64,000 nt of DNA from the NCBI RefSeq assembly GCF_002939305.1, contig NZ_MVDI01000005.1:219188-283187 (forward strand). The letters are read 5' to 3'. Origin of the DNA: Chroococcidiopsis sp. TS-821. GTDB taxonomy: Bacteria > Cyanobacteriota > Cyanobacteriia > Cyanobacteriales > Chroococcidiopsidaceae. Made by a program: the position numbers and the translations under genes. The notes under the pieces were generated by a model. It saw nothing but the letters and a program-made list of their open reading frames with translations. It did not search any database and had not been told where the DNA came from. Below are positions 9,531 through 19,476 of this stretch, in pieces (positions within the stretch are counted from its first letter, which is position 1; every line of letters starts with the position of its first letter).

Positions 9531-11051
9531 ATGACAGATCCCAACATTGGTCGCTTAATTGCTCAGCGGTATCAACTTCAAGAACTCATTGGAACAGGAG
9601 CGATGGGTCAAGTTTATCTCGCCAATGACCTATTGTTGGGTGGTGTACCTGTTGCCATTAAATTTCTAGCGCTTTCGATTCAAAACAACAAAATTAGAGT
9701 GCAAGAACGGTTTGAACGCGAAGCTAAAACTTGCGCGCTTCTTGGTCAAAAAAGTATTCACATTGTGCGTGTCATGGACTACGGCGTAGACGAAAATCGA
9801 ACTCCGTATTACGTTATGGAATACTTGCAAGGAGAAAGCCTTAGTGACATCGTTCGACTACAACCACTGACTTTGACAAGATTTCTGAGTTTTGCACGTC
9901 AACTCTGCTTAGGACTGCAAGCAGCGCATGATGGTATTCCGGTTGATGGAGAACTTTGCCCAATTATTCACCGCGATATCAAACCTAGCAATGTTTTAGT
10001 CACGCCCAACCCTAGTTTTGGGGAGTTAGTCAAGATCCTCGATTTTGGGATTGCAAAACTACTTCAATCAGATAGTTCTCAAACCAACTACTACTTGGGA
10101 ACATGGGCGTATTCCTCCCCTGAACAAATTGAGGGGAAAGAACTCGATAATCGCTCAGACATCTATAGTTTGGGCGTGATGATGTTCGAGATGTTGACAG
10201 GTAAGATGCCTATACAAGCAAATACTAACTCTTTTGGCGGCTGGTACAAGGCACATCATTTTCATCCACCACGTTCCTTTAGCGAAACTATTCCGCAATT
10301 GGAGTTACCACAGGAGTTAGAAAATTTAGTGATGCGCTGTTTGGCTAAAAACCCCAGCGATCGCCCCCAAAATATTAGTGAGATGCTGCAAACGATTACA
10401 TCTCTAGAACAACACGCTCCAGTAAACCTTAGACCCCAGGAGCGAGATACTGATAATATAGCTTCTTTACACGCCAATGCTACTAGTACGCTTGAGAAGT
10501 ATTCAATTACTGCTGCGGGTATTGATGAATCACCTTCTTGGCCAAAAAATAAACCAATCGCGGATATTGTTTTTCCGCATCCGATTCGCGTGCAAAATCA
10601 ACTAACACCTACTTTATGGGTAATGCTACCAAAACACGAGATCGAAAAACGGCTACAAGGTACGCGTTACAATCAATTTTTATTTCTCAATGCTCCACAT
10701 CCAATGATTTTATGGGTTACTGTTTTACATAACCGCGAACATACTCCGAAATGGCTACCTTACTACATAGACTTAAAATCTTCTCAAGGTATAGAATTAG
10801 CAAAACTCTTACTCGAATTTGGATACTATAAAATCCTACTGTTTACCCGCGAATGTCCGCAACGTGCTTTTGCTTGTCTGCAAGCTGAGATTGCACCTGC
10901 ACAACGCCAACTCTTACAACAGTGGATCGCTATGAGTCACACTATAGTTTCTACAGCCTCTCCGCAGCTAAGTCGCGGTCTTCTGAAAAAAGAGCTAGAG
11001 AAAATTAAGCCACAAGTAATGATGAAGTTAGCAGCAGTTTACAATAGTTGA
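9531..11051 (+). CDS. Soluble Ser/Thr protein kinase (PknB-like)
   Basis: The 506 residues begin with a Hanks-type kinase domain (about residues 12-290). Its glycine loop is IGTGAMGQVYLAND, the ATP-binding lysine is in PVAIKFLAL, the catalytic loop is IIHRDIKPSNVLV and the metal loop DFGIAKLL. APE is replaced by SSPEQ, usual for this family. The C-terminal 200 residues hold no membrane helix or PASTA repeat. They include the segment from PTLWVMLPKHEIE onward, a domain I do not recognise. A PP2C phosphatase lies 1 kb away, beyond nblA. Substrates are unknown. Confidence 0.92.
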   Translation: MTDPNIGRLIAQRYQLQELIGTGAMGQVYLANDLLLGGVPVAIKFLALSIQNNKIRVQERFEREAKTCALLGQKSIHIVRVMDYGVDENRTPYYVMEYLQGESLSDIVRLQPLTLTRFLSFARQLCLGLQAAHDGIPVDGELCPIIHRDIKPSNVLVTPNPSFGELVKILDFGIAKLLQSDSSQTNYYLGTWAYSSPEQIEGKELDNRSDIYSLGVMMFEMLTGKMPIQANTNSFGGWYKAHHFHPPRSFSETIPQLELPQELENLVMRCLAKNPSDRPQNISEMLQTITSLEQHAPVNLRPQERDTDNIASLHANATSTLEKYSITAAGIDESPSWPKNKPIADIVFPHPIRVQNQLTPTLWVMLPKHEIEKRLQGTRYNQFLFLNAPHPMILWVTVLHNREHTPKWLPYYIDLKSSQGIELAKLLLEFGYYKILLFTRECPQRAFACLQAEIAPAQRQLLQQWIAMSHTIVSTASPQLSRGLLKKELEKIKPQVMMKLAAVYNS

Positions 11052-11538
11052 TTAGTTGCTTGTGCATTATTATCAAGCGCTCATGAGTTGCGAGTTGATC
11101 GACCAATTTCAAAAATCATTACACAAAAACTTTTTGGAACGCTGAACGCTTTTTCGTATAGTAAACATTTTGATGCCAGTTGTATCTCCAGGAAAACTTC
11201 TACCCGTAACTACTTTCCTTGGTGATGCGTTTTTGAGACTAAAGTTTACTTAAAGCCAGTTTGAAGTGAAAACTAAAGGATTGTATCTATAAATATAGCT
11301 TTTTATCGCGTATAACGAGTTTTTTCTAGCTTTGTGTATTCTCTTTAGAATATATATTTTTTTGCAAGGCTTTCTCTTGTCTTGGCTTAAGTTAACTTTG
11401 TCAAGCTCAGATAGTGGTTTTAGAAGTTTTCACATTGTTATTTGTTCGGAGTTGACGCCCCAACACCCCCAGTTCTTTTCCCTGCTGGAACCGAGCAAGA
11501 GATGGAGGTCGCCTACTGCGACATTAAGGTAGTACGAA
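11052..11538. other. Intergenic stretch between the kinase and nblA
   Basis: The two genes converge on this 487-bp spacer. The only structure I see is a short hairpin at 11508-11522 (GTCGC/GCGAC), just past the nblA stop, which lacks a following T run on the minus strand. No coding or RNA signal is recognised. Confidence 0.4.
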
Positions 11539-11733
11539 TTAAGCCCAGCTACCTCCTTCTAGTCCCCAGTGATGCTTTAGCAGTTGCTTGTAGGTTGCTT
11601 CGCGCATCACCATTTGCTGATAGAGCTTCACTAAGAAGTCTTTGGCTTGCTCGTGGCTCATGTTTTGTACTTGTGTTTCAAAGGAGCGGATACTGAACTG
11701 TTGTTCTAAAGAAAGTTCGATTGGCTGATCCAT
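11539..11733 (-). CDS. nblA: Phycobilisome degradation protein NblA
   Basis: NblA is a small adaptor that binds phycobiliproteins and brings them to Clp protease when nitrogen or another nutrient runs short. The 64 residues match the family throughout: MDQPIELSLEQQFSIRSFET near the start, then VQNMSHEQAKDFLVKLYQQM and KQLLKHHWGL. The start at 11733 has GGAG six bases upstream. A TTG four codons earlier would lie over this ribosome-binding site. It is a single gene with a 370-bp upstream spacer, where nitrogen control is expected. Confidence 0.95.
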   Translation of the reverse strand: MDQPIELSLEQQFSIRSFETQVQNMSHEQAKDFLVKLYQQMVMREATYKQLLKHHWGLEGGSWA

Positions 11734-12102
11734 AGCTAACTCCAAACAAGATAATCAAGGTATTGGTTGATCTATCTAACTAAAGTAGGAGTAAATGTTG
11801 TACTCTCTACATTTAGATTCATTTTTACAAAATATAACAAATAGTTGACAAGTTGCACATACTCCTCGATGAGTAGTTATTCTAATCAAAAGAAATAACC
11901 TTAACCTCGGTGGATTCCAGGAAGGCTCCAGTTATTTTTATCAAGTTACAAAAAGTAAAAATGCTCAAACTGAACAAATAATAAGTATATATACCTAAAA
12001 ATATTTTGGGTTTGAGGACAAAAATTATTAGTTATATTGATAATTGCCCAAAGATGGTCATCCTCAGGAGCCTTCAGGAGCGCAGATATCTAACGAAAAC
12101 TC
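11734..12102. other. Upstream region of nblA
   Basis: This spacer must hold the nblA promoter. GTAAATGTTGTAC at 11791-11803 resembles the NtcA site GTAN8TAC but has a 7-base gap, so it is weak. A TATATT at about 11824-11831 on the minus strand could be a -10. The left part of the neighbouring PP2C gene's terminator region was searched without a clear hairpin. Confidence 0.3.
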
Positions 12103-12825
12103 TTACTCAAGTTCGACGATTGCTACGGTGATATTATCATGACCACCGCTTGCCAGTGCAGCTTTCACTAAGGCAGCAGCAGCTTTCTCGATTGGGGGGT
12201 TGGATTGCAGCTGAAAAGCAATTTGTTCGTCAGAGAGTTCTTCAGTCAGTCCGTCAGAGCAGAGTAGCAAGCGATCGCCACTTTGAACGGCGAGCGTTTG
12301 TAGATCGACTTGGTCTAACTCCTCGCGACCCAAACAGCGCGAGAGGATGTGTCTCCAGGGATGAACGCGGGCTTCTTCAGGCGTAATATCGCCTTGGTGT
12401 AAAGCCATGTTGACCCAGGTATGATCTGCGGTAACTTGTTGTAATGTTGAGTCACGAAACAGATACAAGCGGGAGTCCCCAACGTGCGCGATTGTTGGTT
12501 GTTGGTTGCGAAAAACAACTGCGACAGCGGTTGTTCCCATATCACTGCATTGCGGCTGTCGTTTTTGTTCTCGGACGATTGTGAGATTAGCCTGCTTGAA
12601 AGCATTGTCTAATAAGTCTTTTGTTGCAAGATCGCTCTTCCAATGCTGCAACAGATAGTCGCGAATGACGTGTATTGCAATCCGACTTGCCTCTTCGCCG
12701 CCAGTATGACCGCCCATACCGTCAGCGACAATAAAAAATCGCCCTTCCGGATCGATGTAGTAAGCATCCTGATTCGAGAAGCGTACCAACCCTGGGTTAC
12801 TAAGACCCGTGAAGCGCAGTTTCAT
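12103..12825 (-). CDS. PP2C-type Ser/Thr protein phosphatase
   Basis: The product is a soluble PPM/PP2C phosphatase of 240 residues. Metal-binding and active-site motifs are present: RFSNQDAYYID, VADGMGGHTGGEEAS, VGDSRLYLFRD, LLCSDGLTEELSDEQI and GGHDNITVAIVE at the end. I use the ATG at 12825, since MKLRFTGLSNPGLVR is the usual beginning. A TTG 21 bases earlier would abut the stop of the ABC1-kinase gene. It is the second gene of a minus-strand pair with that gene, 17 bp apart, and is a candidate partner for the kinase at 9531. Confidence 0.94.
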   Translation of the reverse strand: MKLRFTGLSNPGLVRFSNQDAYYIDPEGRFFIVADGMGGHTGGEEASRIAIHVIRDYLLQHWKSDLATKDLLDNAFKQANLTIVREQKRQPQCSDMGTTAVAVVFRNQQPTIAHVGDSRLYLFRDSTLQQVTADHTWVNMALHQGDITPEEARVHPWRHILSRCLGREELDQVDLQTLAVQSGDRLLLCSDGLTEELSDEQIAFQLQSNPPIEKAAAALVKAALASGGHDNITVAIVELE

Positions 12826-12842
12826 AGTTGCCTGAGAAAATA

Positions 12843-14579
12843 TCAATACATTCGGTCGTATCGGTCAAGGCGCATGAGCAGTCGTATAAGCGCTACCCCT
12901 ACTACTGCAGCGATCGCTGCTGCAACAATTGCCAACCATATATAATGATTGACGAATAATAGCGTAGCGGACAGGGTAAAAGCACTGATCATTATCGCGT
13001 AGTTTGTTCCTAGTTGCAGGCTACTGTGCCGACGTAATAGCCGCTCGGTTTCGATTGAACGTACGCGCACGCGAATATCACCCCGCTCTAGCTTTTCTAG
13101 TGTATCCTCTAAACGTCTTGGCAGTCCAAAGGCCGTGCTACCCACCTGTGCTGCTTGGCGACCTAACTCGTTCAAGAAGCTATTACCTTCAATACCGTTG
13201 CCGTTTGTCATAAGATCCATTGCAAAAGGTTTAGCAACTTCCATAAAATTAAATTCTGGATCTAAGCCCTTACCAACACCCTCTAGCGTCGAGAAAGCCC
13301 GCATCACAAACGTAAAAGTTGCAGGAAAGCGGAAGGGCTGACCGTAAGCAATTTCGTATAGATCGTCACTAATTGCCGCCACTGATTGATTTTCAAATGG
13401 CTTATCCATAAAGTGATCCAGCATATACTGAATTGAGCGCCGTACAGGTCCCATATCATCGGTGGGTACCAACGCTCCTAACGCAACTAAAGAGTCGATA
13501 ACTTGTTGCGCATCTTTTTGGGCGATACCAAACAGCGTCTTCATGAGTTGTTCGCGGACGCTCGTTTTAATCTGACCCATCATGCCAAAATCGTAGAAGA
13601 TCAGCGCTCCCTCTGGACTGACCGCAATGTTACCTGGGTGGGGATCGGCATGAAAGAAACCATCATTGAGTAGCTGTTGTAAATAAGCCTCAGCACCTTG
13701 ACGTGCTACCAATTTTCTGTCAATTCCTGCTGCTTCTAGCGCTTCATAGTGGCTAATCTTAATTCCAGGTACGTATTCTAAAGTCAGTACTCTAGAAGAT
13801 GTATAGCGCCAGTAGACTCTGGGAACTTTTACCCAATCGTAAGCGCGAAAATTGCGCCGAAAAGTATCTGCATTCCGCCCTTCGTTGATATATTCAATTT
13901 CTTCCCATAAAATGCGGCAGCACTCTTCATAAATTCCTATCCAGTCGCGACCGCGTCCCCATTTAGGATGATTTTGGAAGTATTGCGTAATTCCTCGGAG
14001 AATTTTTAAATCAATTTCAAAAAGCTTACGCAATCCTGGGCGTTGTACCTTAACAACAACAATTTCGCCTGAATGCAGTTGTGCTTTATGAACTTGACCT
14101 AAGCTGGCGGCGGCGATGGGAATTGGTTCAAAACTTGTGAAGAGCTCAGGAATTTTTTTGCCGAGTTCTTGCTCAATGATTGTTTCTACTTGCGCATAAC
14201 TAAAAGCGGGTACTTTATCTTGGAGTTTGGCAAGTTCTTCAACGTATTCACTCGGAAATAGATCGGCTCGCGTCGAAAATAACTGCCCTACTTTAATAAA
14301 AGTTGGTCCTAAGTCTAATAGTTTATTGCGAATCCAAATAGCCTGTCGTTTGCGTCGCGCACTGCGCTTAGCATCAGTAACGCCGCCTGCATAACTCCAC
14401 GATTTGTTGTTGTACCAAAAACCAGCCAGCAATCGAATGACAAACAGCCAGATGTCAACAAAACGGCGTTTGCTTGAGTAATTTTCCCGATTCCAACGGT
14501 AGGACTTTTCTTTATAGCCCGTCTCCAGATTATTGGTATACCGTAGGGTTTTCACAGAGTTAGCAGGAAGAACAGACAC
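12843..14579 (-). CDS. ABC1/UbiB-family atypical kinase
   Basis: The product is a 578-residue ABC1K (AarF/UbiB) protein. Family marks are KxGQ (TFIKVGQLFSTRADLFP), the alanine-rich loop AAASLGQVHKAQL with the following lysine in VVVKVQRPG, the HADPHPGN catalytic loop and YDFGMMGQI. Two hydrophobic helices close the C-terminus (about residues 515-565). Cyanobacterial and plastid members act on prenylquinone metabolism and photoprotection, probably at the thylakoid or plastoglobule-like lipid. Substrate cannot be read from the sequence. Confidence 0.94.
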   Translation of the reverse strand: MSVLPANSVKTLRYTNNLETGYKEKSYRWNRENYSSKRRFVDIWLFVIRLLAGFWYNNKSWSYAGGVTDAKRSARRKRQAIWIRNKLLDLGPTFIKVGQLFSTRADLFPSEYVEELAKLQDKVPAFSYAQVETIIEQELGKKIPELFTSFEPIPIAAASLGQVHKAQLHSGEIVVVKVQRPGLRKLFEIDLKILRGITQYFQNHPKWGRGRDWIGIYEECCRILWEEIEYINEGRNADTFRRNFRAYDWVKVPRVYWRYTSSRVLTLEYVPGIKISHYEALEAAGIDRKLVARQGAEAYLQQLLNDGFFHADPHPGNIAVSPEGALIFYDFGMMGQIKTSVREQLMKTLFGIAQKDAQQVIDSLVALGALVPTDDMGPVRRSIQYMLDHFMDKPFENQSVAAISDDLYEIAYGQPFRFPATFTFVMRAFSTLEGVGKGLDPEFNFMEVAKPFAMDLMTNGNGIEGNSFLNELGRQAAQVGSTAFGLPRRLEDTLEKLERGDIRVRVRSIETERLLRRHSSLQLGTNYAIMISAFTLSATLLFVNHYIWLAIVAAAIAAVVGVALIRLLMRLDRYDRMY

Positions 14580-14702
14580 TCAATGTTCCTAAGTTTGTTT
14601 GCTAGAAATTCTTCAAACTTTTACAGGGAATTTTTAGTCAGGTTATGACTGCGATCGCCTGAGTTGCGCTTCTACCCTGCGAAAGCTACAACTTTACGAA
14701 TT

Positions 14703-15041
14703 TTAGGTGCTTGTGCCAGAATTACTGCGATAGCGCTGTATTTCTGTCCGTAACAAAGCAATTTCAGCGCGAAGATCGTCGATCATTGCTTGTGTATCGA
14801 CAGGTTGCGTATTTGGCGTAACAACTGTTGTCCCTCTACCCCTAGAGGTCATTTCCATTTCCATTTCCCGATTTGCCCGTTCCATGACTTCATCCGAAAA
14901 TTGGCGCATTTGCTCTCGGAGTTCAGCATCGAGTTTACCTAGTTCGCTGAGCGCGTCGGTTAGGGCATTTTCTAGCTGCTCATTGAAGATTTCAGCAACA
15001 GCTCTGCCAACAAAAAAAGCTTTTACAAAAGGATTACTCAT
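14703..15041 (-). CDS. Conserved cyanobacterial coiled-coil protein (DUF6825-like)
   Basis: The 112-residue product begins MSNPFVKAFFVGRAVAEIFN, a short hydrophobic head. A charged helical middle (ENALTDALSELGKLDAELRE) follows, then a second helix (MIDDLRAEIALLRTEIQRYR) that should form a coiled coil. I recall close relatives throughout cyanobacteria and in plastids. Function is unknown. Confidence 0.75.
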   Translation of the reverse strand: MSNPFVKAFFVGRAVAEIFNEQLENALTDALSELGKLDAELREQMRQFSDEVMERANREMEMEMTSRGRGTTVVTPNTQPVDTQAMIDDLRAEIALLRTEIQRYRSNSGTST

Positions 15042-15181
15042 AAATATTTGTTTACATGCCTCCGCAAAAATTATAACTTGCTTGTTTGCTCTGCTGCTGT
15101 TGGTATTATTGGTTTGCGATTTTTGTGGAAGTGAAGATCCTCTGAGTATTGACCAAGAAGCAATAAGTTTAGCTTATTTTT

Positions 15182-17935
15182 TTATTGCGGGTAGCGGTTT
15201 TGAACAAACGCGATCGCCCACTGACGACGTTCTTCAGGATTTGCATTGCGCTCAATCGCACCATCGAGCGTCGCGGCTAATAAATCATCTAAAATGACGC
15301 GGTATATTGGTCCTGGTTTGTAACCTAAAGCTTTTAGGTCATTTCCATTTAAGGGTGGTTCAACCATTCTCCAGAAGTTGAAATATTGCCAAATTAAACG
15401 TCTAACTCTTTGATTGGTACGAATGGCGATTAAAATTAGCGTTGGTATGTCATAACAACGAAGTAACTGTACAATTTGACTTGGTTGCTGATAGGAAGGT
15501 AATAATTGTTCAATTTTGGTTTGTACCTCACTTAATGCTCCGAGACGTTTGATACTATCCTCAGAAAGCTGTAAATGCGTGGCAACCTGCGCGCGATATT
15601 CTGGTGAGAGGTACGCGACGATCGCTTCGAGTCGCAATAGCCAATGATGTAAGTTTTGTTGCCAGTCAAGTTTTTGTTGCAAACAGCGTTCTAACAAACG
15701 CAGTTGTCGCCATAATTCGCGATCGAGTTCTAAAGTTGGGTGAATGCACTTGAGTGCGCCTAAATCGGAAAGTAGCTTTAATGCCCGCTGCCAATAAGGT
15801 GCTTCTAAAATATACTTCAGTTCGCCTTTGAGCCGCGCAGACAGTGCAGGAGTTTTATTGCCTTGAAGGCGGTTATAGATACCACTAGCGATGCAGTAGC
15901 GAATATAGCTTTCGGTTTCGGGTTCAATCGTAAAATCTAGCCGTACTGCAAACCTCACCGCCCGGTAAATCCGCGTGGGATCTTCAATAAAACTATTGGC
16001 GTGCAGAACGCGAATTTGCTTGGCTTGTAGATCGAGAAAACCACCAAAGAAATCTAATAACTCTCCGGCGCGCGGCGATGTCAGTCGAATTGCTAAAGCA
16101 TTAATTGTAAAGTCTCGCCGATACAAATCTTGGCGAATTGAACTTGCTTCCACCTCAGGGTTAGCTGCGGGGTAGGGATAAAATTCGGTTCTTGCGGTGG
16201 CAATATCTACCCATAAAGAATCAAAAACTGGGTCTTTGTGCCATAAAAGTGCTGCAGTTTGAAACGCGCCGTGAACTTCTAAACGAGCATTGGGATAGAT
16301 TTGCTGTAATTCTCGTGCAAGTTGGACGCCTGCACCGTTACCATTGTTGGCAACAGGACCATCTACGACTAAGTCAAGATCGGTTAGAAGTGCGGAATTA
16401 TCTTGGAAAGAGCTTTTATCTGAGCCATACTTGTCATGTCGAAAGTATGTCAACAGCAAGTCGCGGACAGCACCACCAACAAGATATAAATGCCAACCTC
16501 GTTGTTCAGCGTGAGTCGCCGCTTTGATGAGTAATTCCCAAAGTTGCGGGGCTAAGCGATCGCGTAAAAGTTGATATGCACCTTGTCGATAGTTGGGTAA
16601 AATACTATCTCTAGTTGTTTGTTCTCGGCTGGTTTCTTCTTGATGAATTTCGCGCAGTACGTCGGTACGCGTTACAATTCCCACTAATTCATTGCTATCT
16701 AAAACGGGAAGACGTCCAATATCGTATGTCACCATAAGTGACTCGATTTCGGGTAGTGTTGTTGTTGGGGTAATTGTTTTAAGATTTGTTTTCATGTATC
16801 CCTTGACGGGTGCATGACTAAAGCCATGATGCAGCGCAATATCAAGATCGCGGCGGGAAACAATACCGACAAGTTGACCTTCAGAATCGGCAACGCATAA
16901 GCCCGAATGACCATAGCGTAAAAGAATCCGCTGTGCTTCGCCAATCGTTGTTTCAGGTCGAATTGTGCGCACGGGTGAAGACATTAAATCGCGGGCAATC
17001 GGTGGTGTAGGAGTTTGTTTTTTCAGCCTGTTTAAGATTGCCGTTAAGGTTTGCTTAGCATCGACACCACGCAGCGAAATGGATGCTGCTTGCGAATGTC
17101 CGCCACCACCAAATTCTTGAAAGACTTGATTGAGGTTTGTTCCTGGAATTCGCGATCGCCCGATAATTGTCAACCGTTCGTCGTCTAAAGAATGCTGTGC
17201 GGCTAAAATTAGCGCATCGCTTTCGGTAATTTCCATTAACTGCGAAGCCAAGCTAGATAAACCCATGACATAACCTGAGGTTTCTAGCAGTACCCAAGCT
17301 ATGTTGTAGCCGCTGATAATTTCGGTTTGCAGATTGGCTAAAGCTGTTGTGAGTAATTCTTGTAACTCTGGTGATAATCCTGGGTCGATATAATCGCGAA
17401 TGACACGTAAATTTGCCCCTTGCTCCATCAACCACGATAAGGCGATCGCATCGCGGGCGGTTGCTTGGGCAAAGGTAAGCGAACCGGTATCAACATGAAT
17501 TCCTAATGCCATCACTGTGGCTTCAATTGAGTTAAGGCTAATGTTTTGTTGCTGCAGTTCTTCGACGACTAAAGTTGTTGCTGCGCCAACAGAGGCAATT
17601 CGAGTTTGCGTTGCGGGAATATCTGTCGCAACATCTACGTGATGATCGTATACGCAAATCGCTTCTAATTGCGGTAAATCTAACCACTCGGCTGCTTTAC
17701 CCAAGCGATCGCGCTTTTGTGTATCTACTACCACTAAAGAACGAATTTGTTCGGGATGAACCGCACGGCGTTCGATTAAGGGATACTCGTCGCGATGTAA
17801 CGCCAAAAAATCACGCACCGCTGGATGGCTACCACCTGTTAGGACGATTTTTGCCCCAGGAAGCAACCGCGCAACGCCGACAGCTGCACCTAGCGCATCA
17901 AAATCTGCTGTTGTATGACACAAAATTAAATCCAT
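15182..17935 (-). CDS. DHH phosphoesterase - CBS pair - CCA/poly(A) nucleotidyltransferase fusion
   Basis: This 917-residue protein has three modules. Residues 1-310 form a DHH/DHHA1 phosphoesterase (CHTTADFDALGAAVG, VVVDTQ, CVYDHHVDV, and the glycine motif GGGGHSQAA). Residues 315-435 are two CBS domains (DLMSSPVRTIRPETTIGEAQ and YMKTNLKTITPTTTL). From about 475 to the end is a class II CCA-adding or poly(A) polymerase (LVGGAVRDLLL, DLDLVVDG, RRDFTINALAIRL, EDPTRIYRAVRFAVRLDF). The fusion could couple nano-RNA or cyclic-nucleotide cleavage and adenylate sensing to tRNA 3'-end addition. Which tRNA step it performs is not decidable, because some bacteria split CC- and A-adding enzymes. Confidence 0.95.
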   Translation of the reverse strand: MDLILCHTTADFDALGAAVGVARLLPGAKIVLTGGSHPAVRDFLALHRDEYPLIERRAVHPEQIRSLVVVDTQKRDRLGKAAEWLDLPQLEAICVYDHHVDVATDIPATQTRIASVGAATTLVVEELQQQNISLNSIEATVMALGIHVDTGSLTFAQATARDAIALSWLMEQGANLRVIRDYIDPGLSPELQELLTTALANLQTEIISGYNIAWVLLETSGYVMGLSSLASQLMEITESDALILAAQHSLDDERLTIIGRSRIPGTNLNQVFQEFGGGGHSQAASISLRGVDAKQTLTAILNRLKKQTPTPPIARDLMSSPVRTIRPETTIGEAQRILLRYGHSGLCVADSEGQLVGIVSRRDLDIALHHGFSHAPVKGYMKTNLKTITPTTTLPEIESLMVTYDIGRLPVLDSNELVGIVTRTDVLREIHQEETSREQTTRDSILPNYRQGAYQLLRDRLAPQLWELLIKAATHAEQRGWHLYLVGGAVRDLLLTYFRHDKYGSDKSSFQDNSALLTDLDLVVDGPVANNGNGAGVQLARELQQIYPNARLEVHGAFQTAALLWHKDPVFDSLWVDIATARTEFYPYPAANPEVEASSIRQDLYRRDFTINALAIRLTSPRAGELLDFFGGFLDLQAKQIRVLHANSFIEDPTRIYRAVRFAVRLDFTIEPETESYIRYCIASGIYNRLQGNKTPALSARLKGELKYILEAPYWQRALKLLSDLGALKCIHPTLELDRELWRQLRLLERCLQQKLDWQQNLHHWLLRLEAIVAYLSPEYRAQVATHLQLSEDSIKRLGALSEVQTKIEQLLPSYQQPSQIVQLLRCYDIPTLILIAIRTNQRVRRLIWQYFNFWRMVEPPLNGNDLKALGYKPGPIYRVILDDLLAATLDGAIERNANPEERRQWAIAFVQNRYPQ

Positions 17936-18209
17936 GTTTTTATAGCAGGGGTCAAAGGTCAGCGGTCAAAGGTTAGGGAAAGAAGAATTATGAGCATTTA
18001 CAATGTCCTAACCGTATTGACCATTGCTATGAATTCAAACAGCGAGGCTACGATCTTATTGTCCTACTTGCCGCTTGTCTTAAGTTCGTTACCTAAAGCG
18101 ATCGCCCGATCTGGATCTGATAGCGTACAAATAAGGAATAATCAAAAGTATAGTCAGCTTTACGCTCAACAATTTTGTCCACCTTGTTGCTGTTTTGGGA
18201 GAAGCACCA

Positions 18210-18401
18210 ATGCTCACAATTTTATTTCAAATTGCTTTAGTTGCTCTGGTGATCGTGTCGTTTGCTATGCTCATTGGCGTTCCTGTTGCGTATGCTACGC
18301 CGCAGAACTGGGTTGAATCCAAAAGGCTACTGTGGATAGGTTCGATTACTTGGATTGCTCTCGTCTTTTTAGTCGGCGCGCTAAACTTTCTCGTTGTTTA
18401 G
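18210..18401 (+). CDS. psbZ: Photosystem II protein PsbZ
   Basis: PsbZ (Ycf9) is a two-helix subunit at the photosystem II periphery near CP43. The 63 residues show both helices (about 3-25 and 40-62) and the family core [19 protein letters not shown] lies 7 bases before the ATG at 18210, which fixes the start. It appears to be a single gene. Confidence 0.97.
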   Translation: MLTILFQIALVALVIVSFAMLIGVPVAYATPQNWVESKRLLWIGSITWIALVFLVGALNFLVV

Positions 18402-18453
18402 AATATTGCGACAAGACTCTACTAGCAATATCAAGATACACTAGTACTCTATG

Positions 18454-18475
18454 GGGGCAATGACTATATTGCCCC
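18454..18475. other. Stem-loop between psbZ and ribH
   Basis: GGGGCAAT, a six-base loop and ATTGCCCC form a perfect 8-bp hairpin 50 bp after psbZ. No T run follows, so it may act as an mRNA 3' stabiliser or pause site rather than a standard intrinsic terminator. Confidence 0.5.
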
Positions 18476-18556
18476 TATGTTGTCAAAGTAGCGCTGCATG
18501 AAGATGAAGCAGTGATTTCATTAAGACATCAACATATGAGATTTTGATTTATAGTT

Positions 18557-19132
18557 ATGGCAGTTTTTGAGGGTACTTTTGCGCAAACTGAGCCATTACG
18601 CTTGGCAATAGTTATTGGGCGATTCAACGATCTAATTACAAATAAGTTACTGGAGGGATGCCAGGATTGCTTAAAACGTCATGGTGTTGATATCAATCCG
18701 CATGGTAACCAAGTAGATTATGTCTGGGTTCCAGGAAGTTTTGAAGTTCCAGTCGTTGCGCATCAACTCGCGCAATCACGACGTTACGACGCGATCATTT
18801 GCTTGGGGGCTGTGATTCGCGGGCAAACTCCGCATTTCGATTATGTTGCGGGTGAAGTTGCGAAAGGTATTGCTGCCGCTGGCTTTCAAACTGGAGTGCC
18901 TGTTGTTTTTGGCATTTTGACGGCAGACAATATGCAGCAAGCATTAGAAAGGGCAGGCATCAAAAGTAATAAAGGCTGGGATTACGCGATGAATGCTTTG
19001 GAAATGGGTAATTTGATGCGTCAACTACACTCGCGACTCGAAGTCGAATCGTATCGAGATCCACAACTCCCTGTAGCCCTCAAAAGCGCGCAAGCCTCAG
19101 ATGTTTCAGTTGCTCCCGAAGCAATGGGTTAA
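18557..19132 (+). CDS. ribH: 6,7-dimethyl-8-ribityllumazine synthase
   Basis: RibH condenses 5-amino-6-ribitylamino-uracil with 3,4-dihydroxy-2-butanone 4-phosphate, the penultimate step of riboflavin synthesis. The 191 residues show [12 protein letters not shown], the substrate loop [28 protein letters not shown] with the catalytic histidine, and [20 protein letters not shown]. About 30 C-terminal residues beyond the usual core (from [11 protein letters not shown]) are an unconserved tail. It is not in a visible rib operon. Confidence 0.96.
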   Translation: MAVFEGTFAQTEPLRLAIVIGRFNDLITNKLLEGCQDCLKRHGVDINPHGNQVDYVWVPGSFEVPVVAHQLAQSRRYDAIICLGAVIRGQTPHFDYVAGEVAKGIAAAGFQTGVPVVFGILTADNMQQALERAGIKSNKGWDYAMNALEMGNLMRQLHSRLEVESYRDPQLPVALKSAQASDVSVAPEAMG

Positions 19133-19201
19133 ACATATTCCCTCGCAATGGGGGTTGACAAATCATGATTAAATTGCAATGATAAAAATTGCACAAGTTT
19201 T

Positions 19202-19273
19202 GCGGGTATAGCTCAGTGGTAGAGCGTCACCTTGCCAAGGTGAATGTCGCGCGTTCGAATCGCGTTACCCGCT
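19202..19273 (+). tRNA. tRNA-Gly (GCC)
   Basis: The cloverleaf is complete. The acceptor stem GCGGGTA (19202-19208) pairs with TACCCGC (19266-19272), with discriminator T. The anticodon stem TCACC/GGTGA encloses loop TTGCCAA with anticodon GCC at 19234-19236. The T loop is GTTCGAATC. CCA is not encoded. Confidence 0.97.
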
Positions 19274-19476
19274 TTTATAAAGATTCAATACGGTATCTAT
19301 TGTAAGATGCGGGCAAAAACTCATAGGATAGATCGTAGAGTTGTCCGTGAAACTATGCGTAAGGATGGGTAAAGTAAAAATAGAAAAATAGATCCAACCA
19401 ATAAATATAGTTGGTCATCTTGGATTAGATTTAGATACACTCGTGGAATAGCTACTTTTTGCTTCTACTAGTCGCT

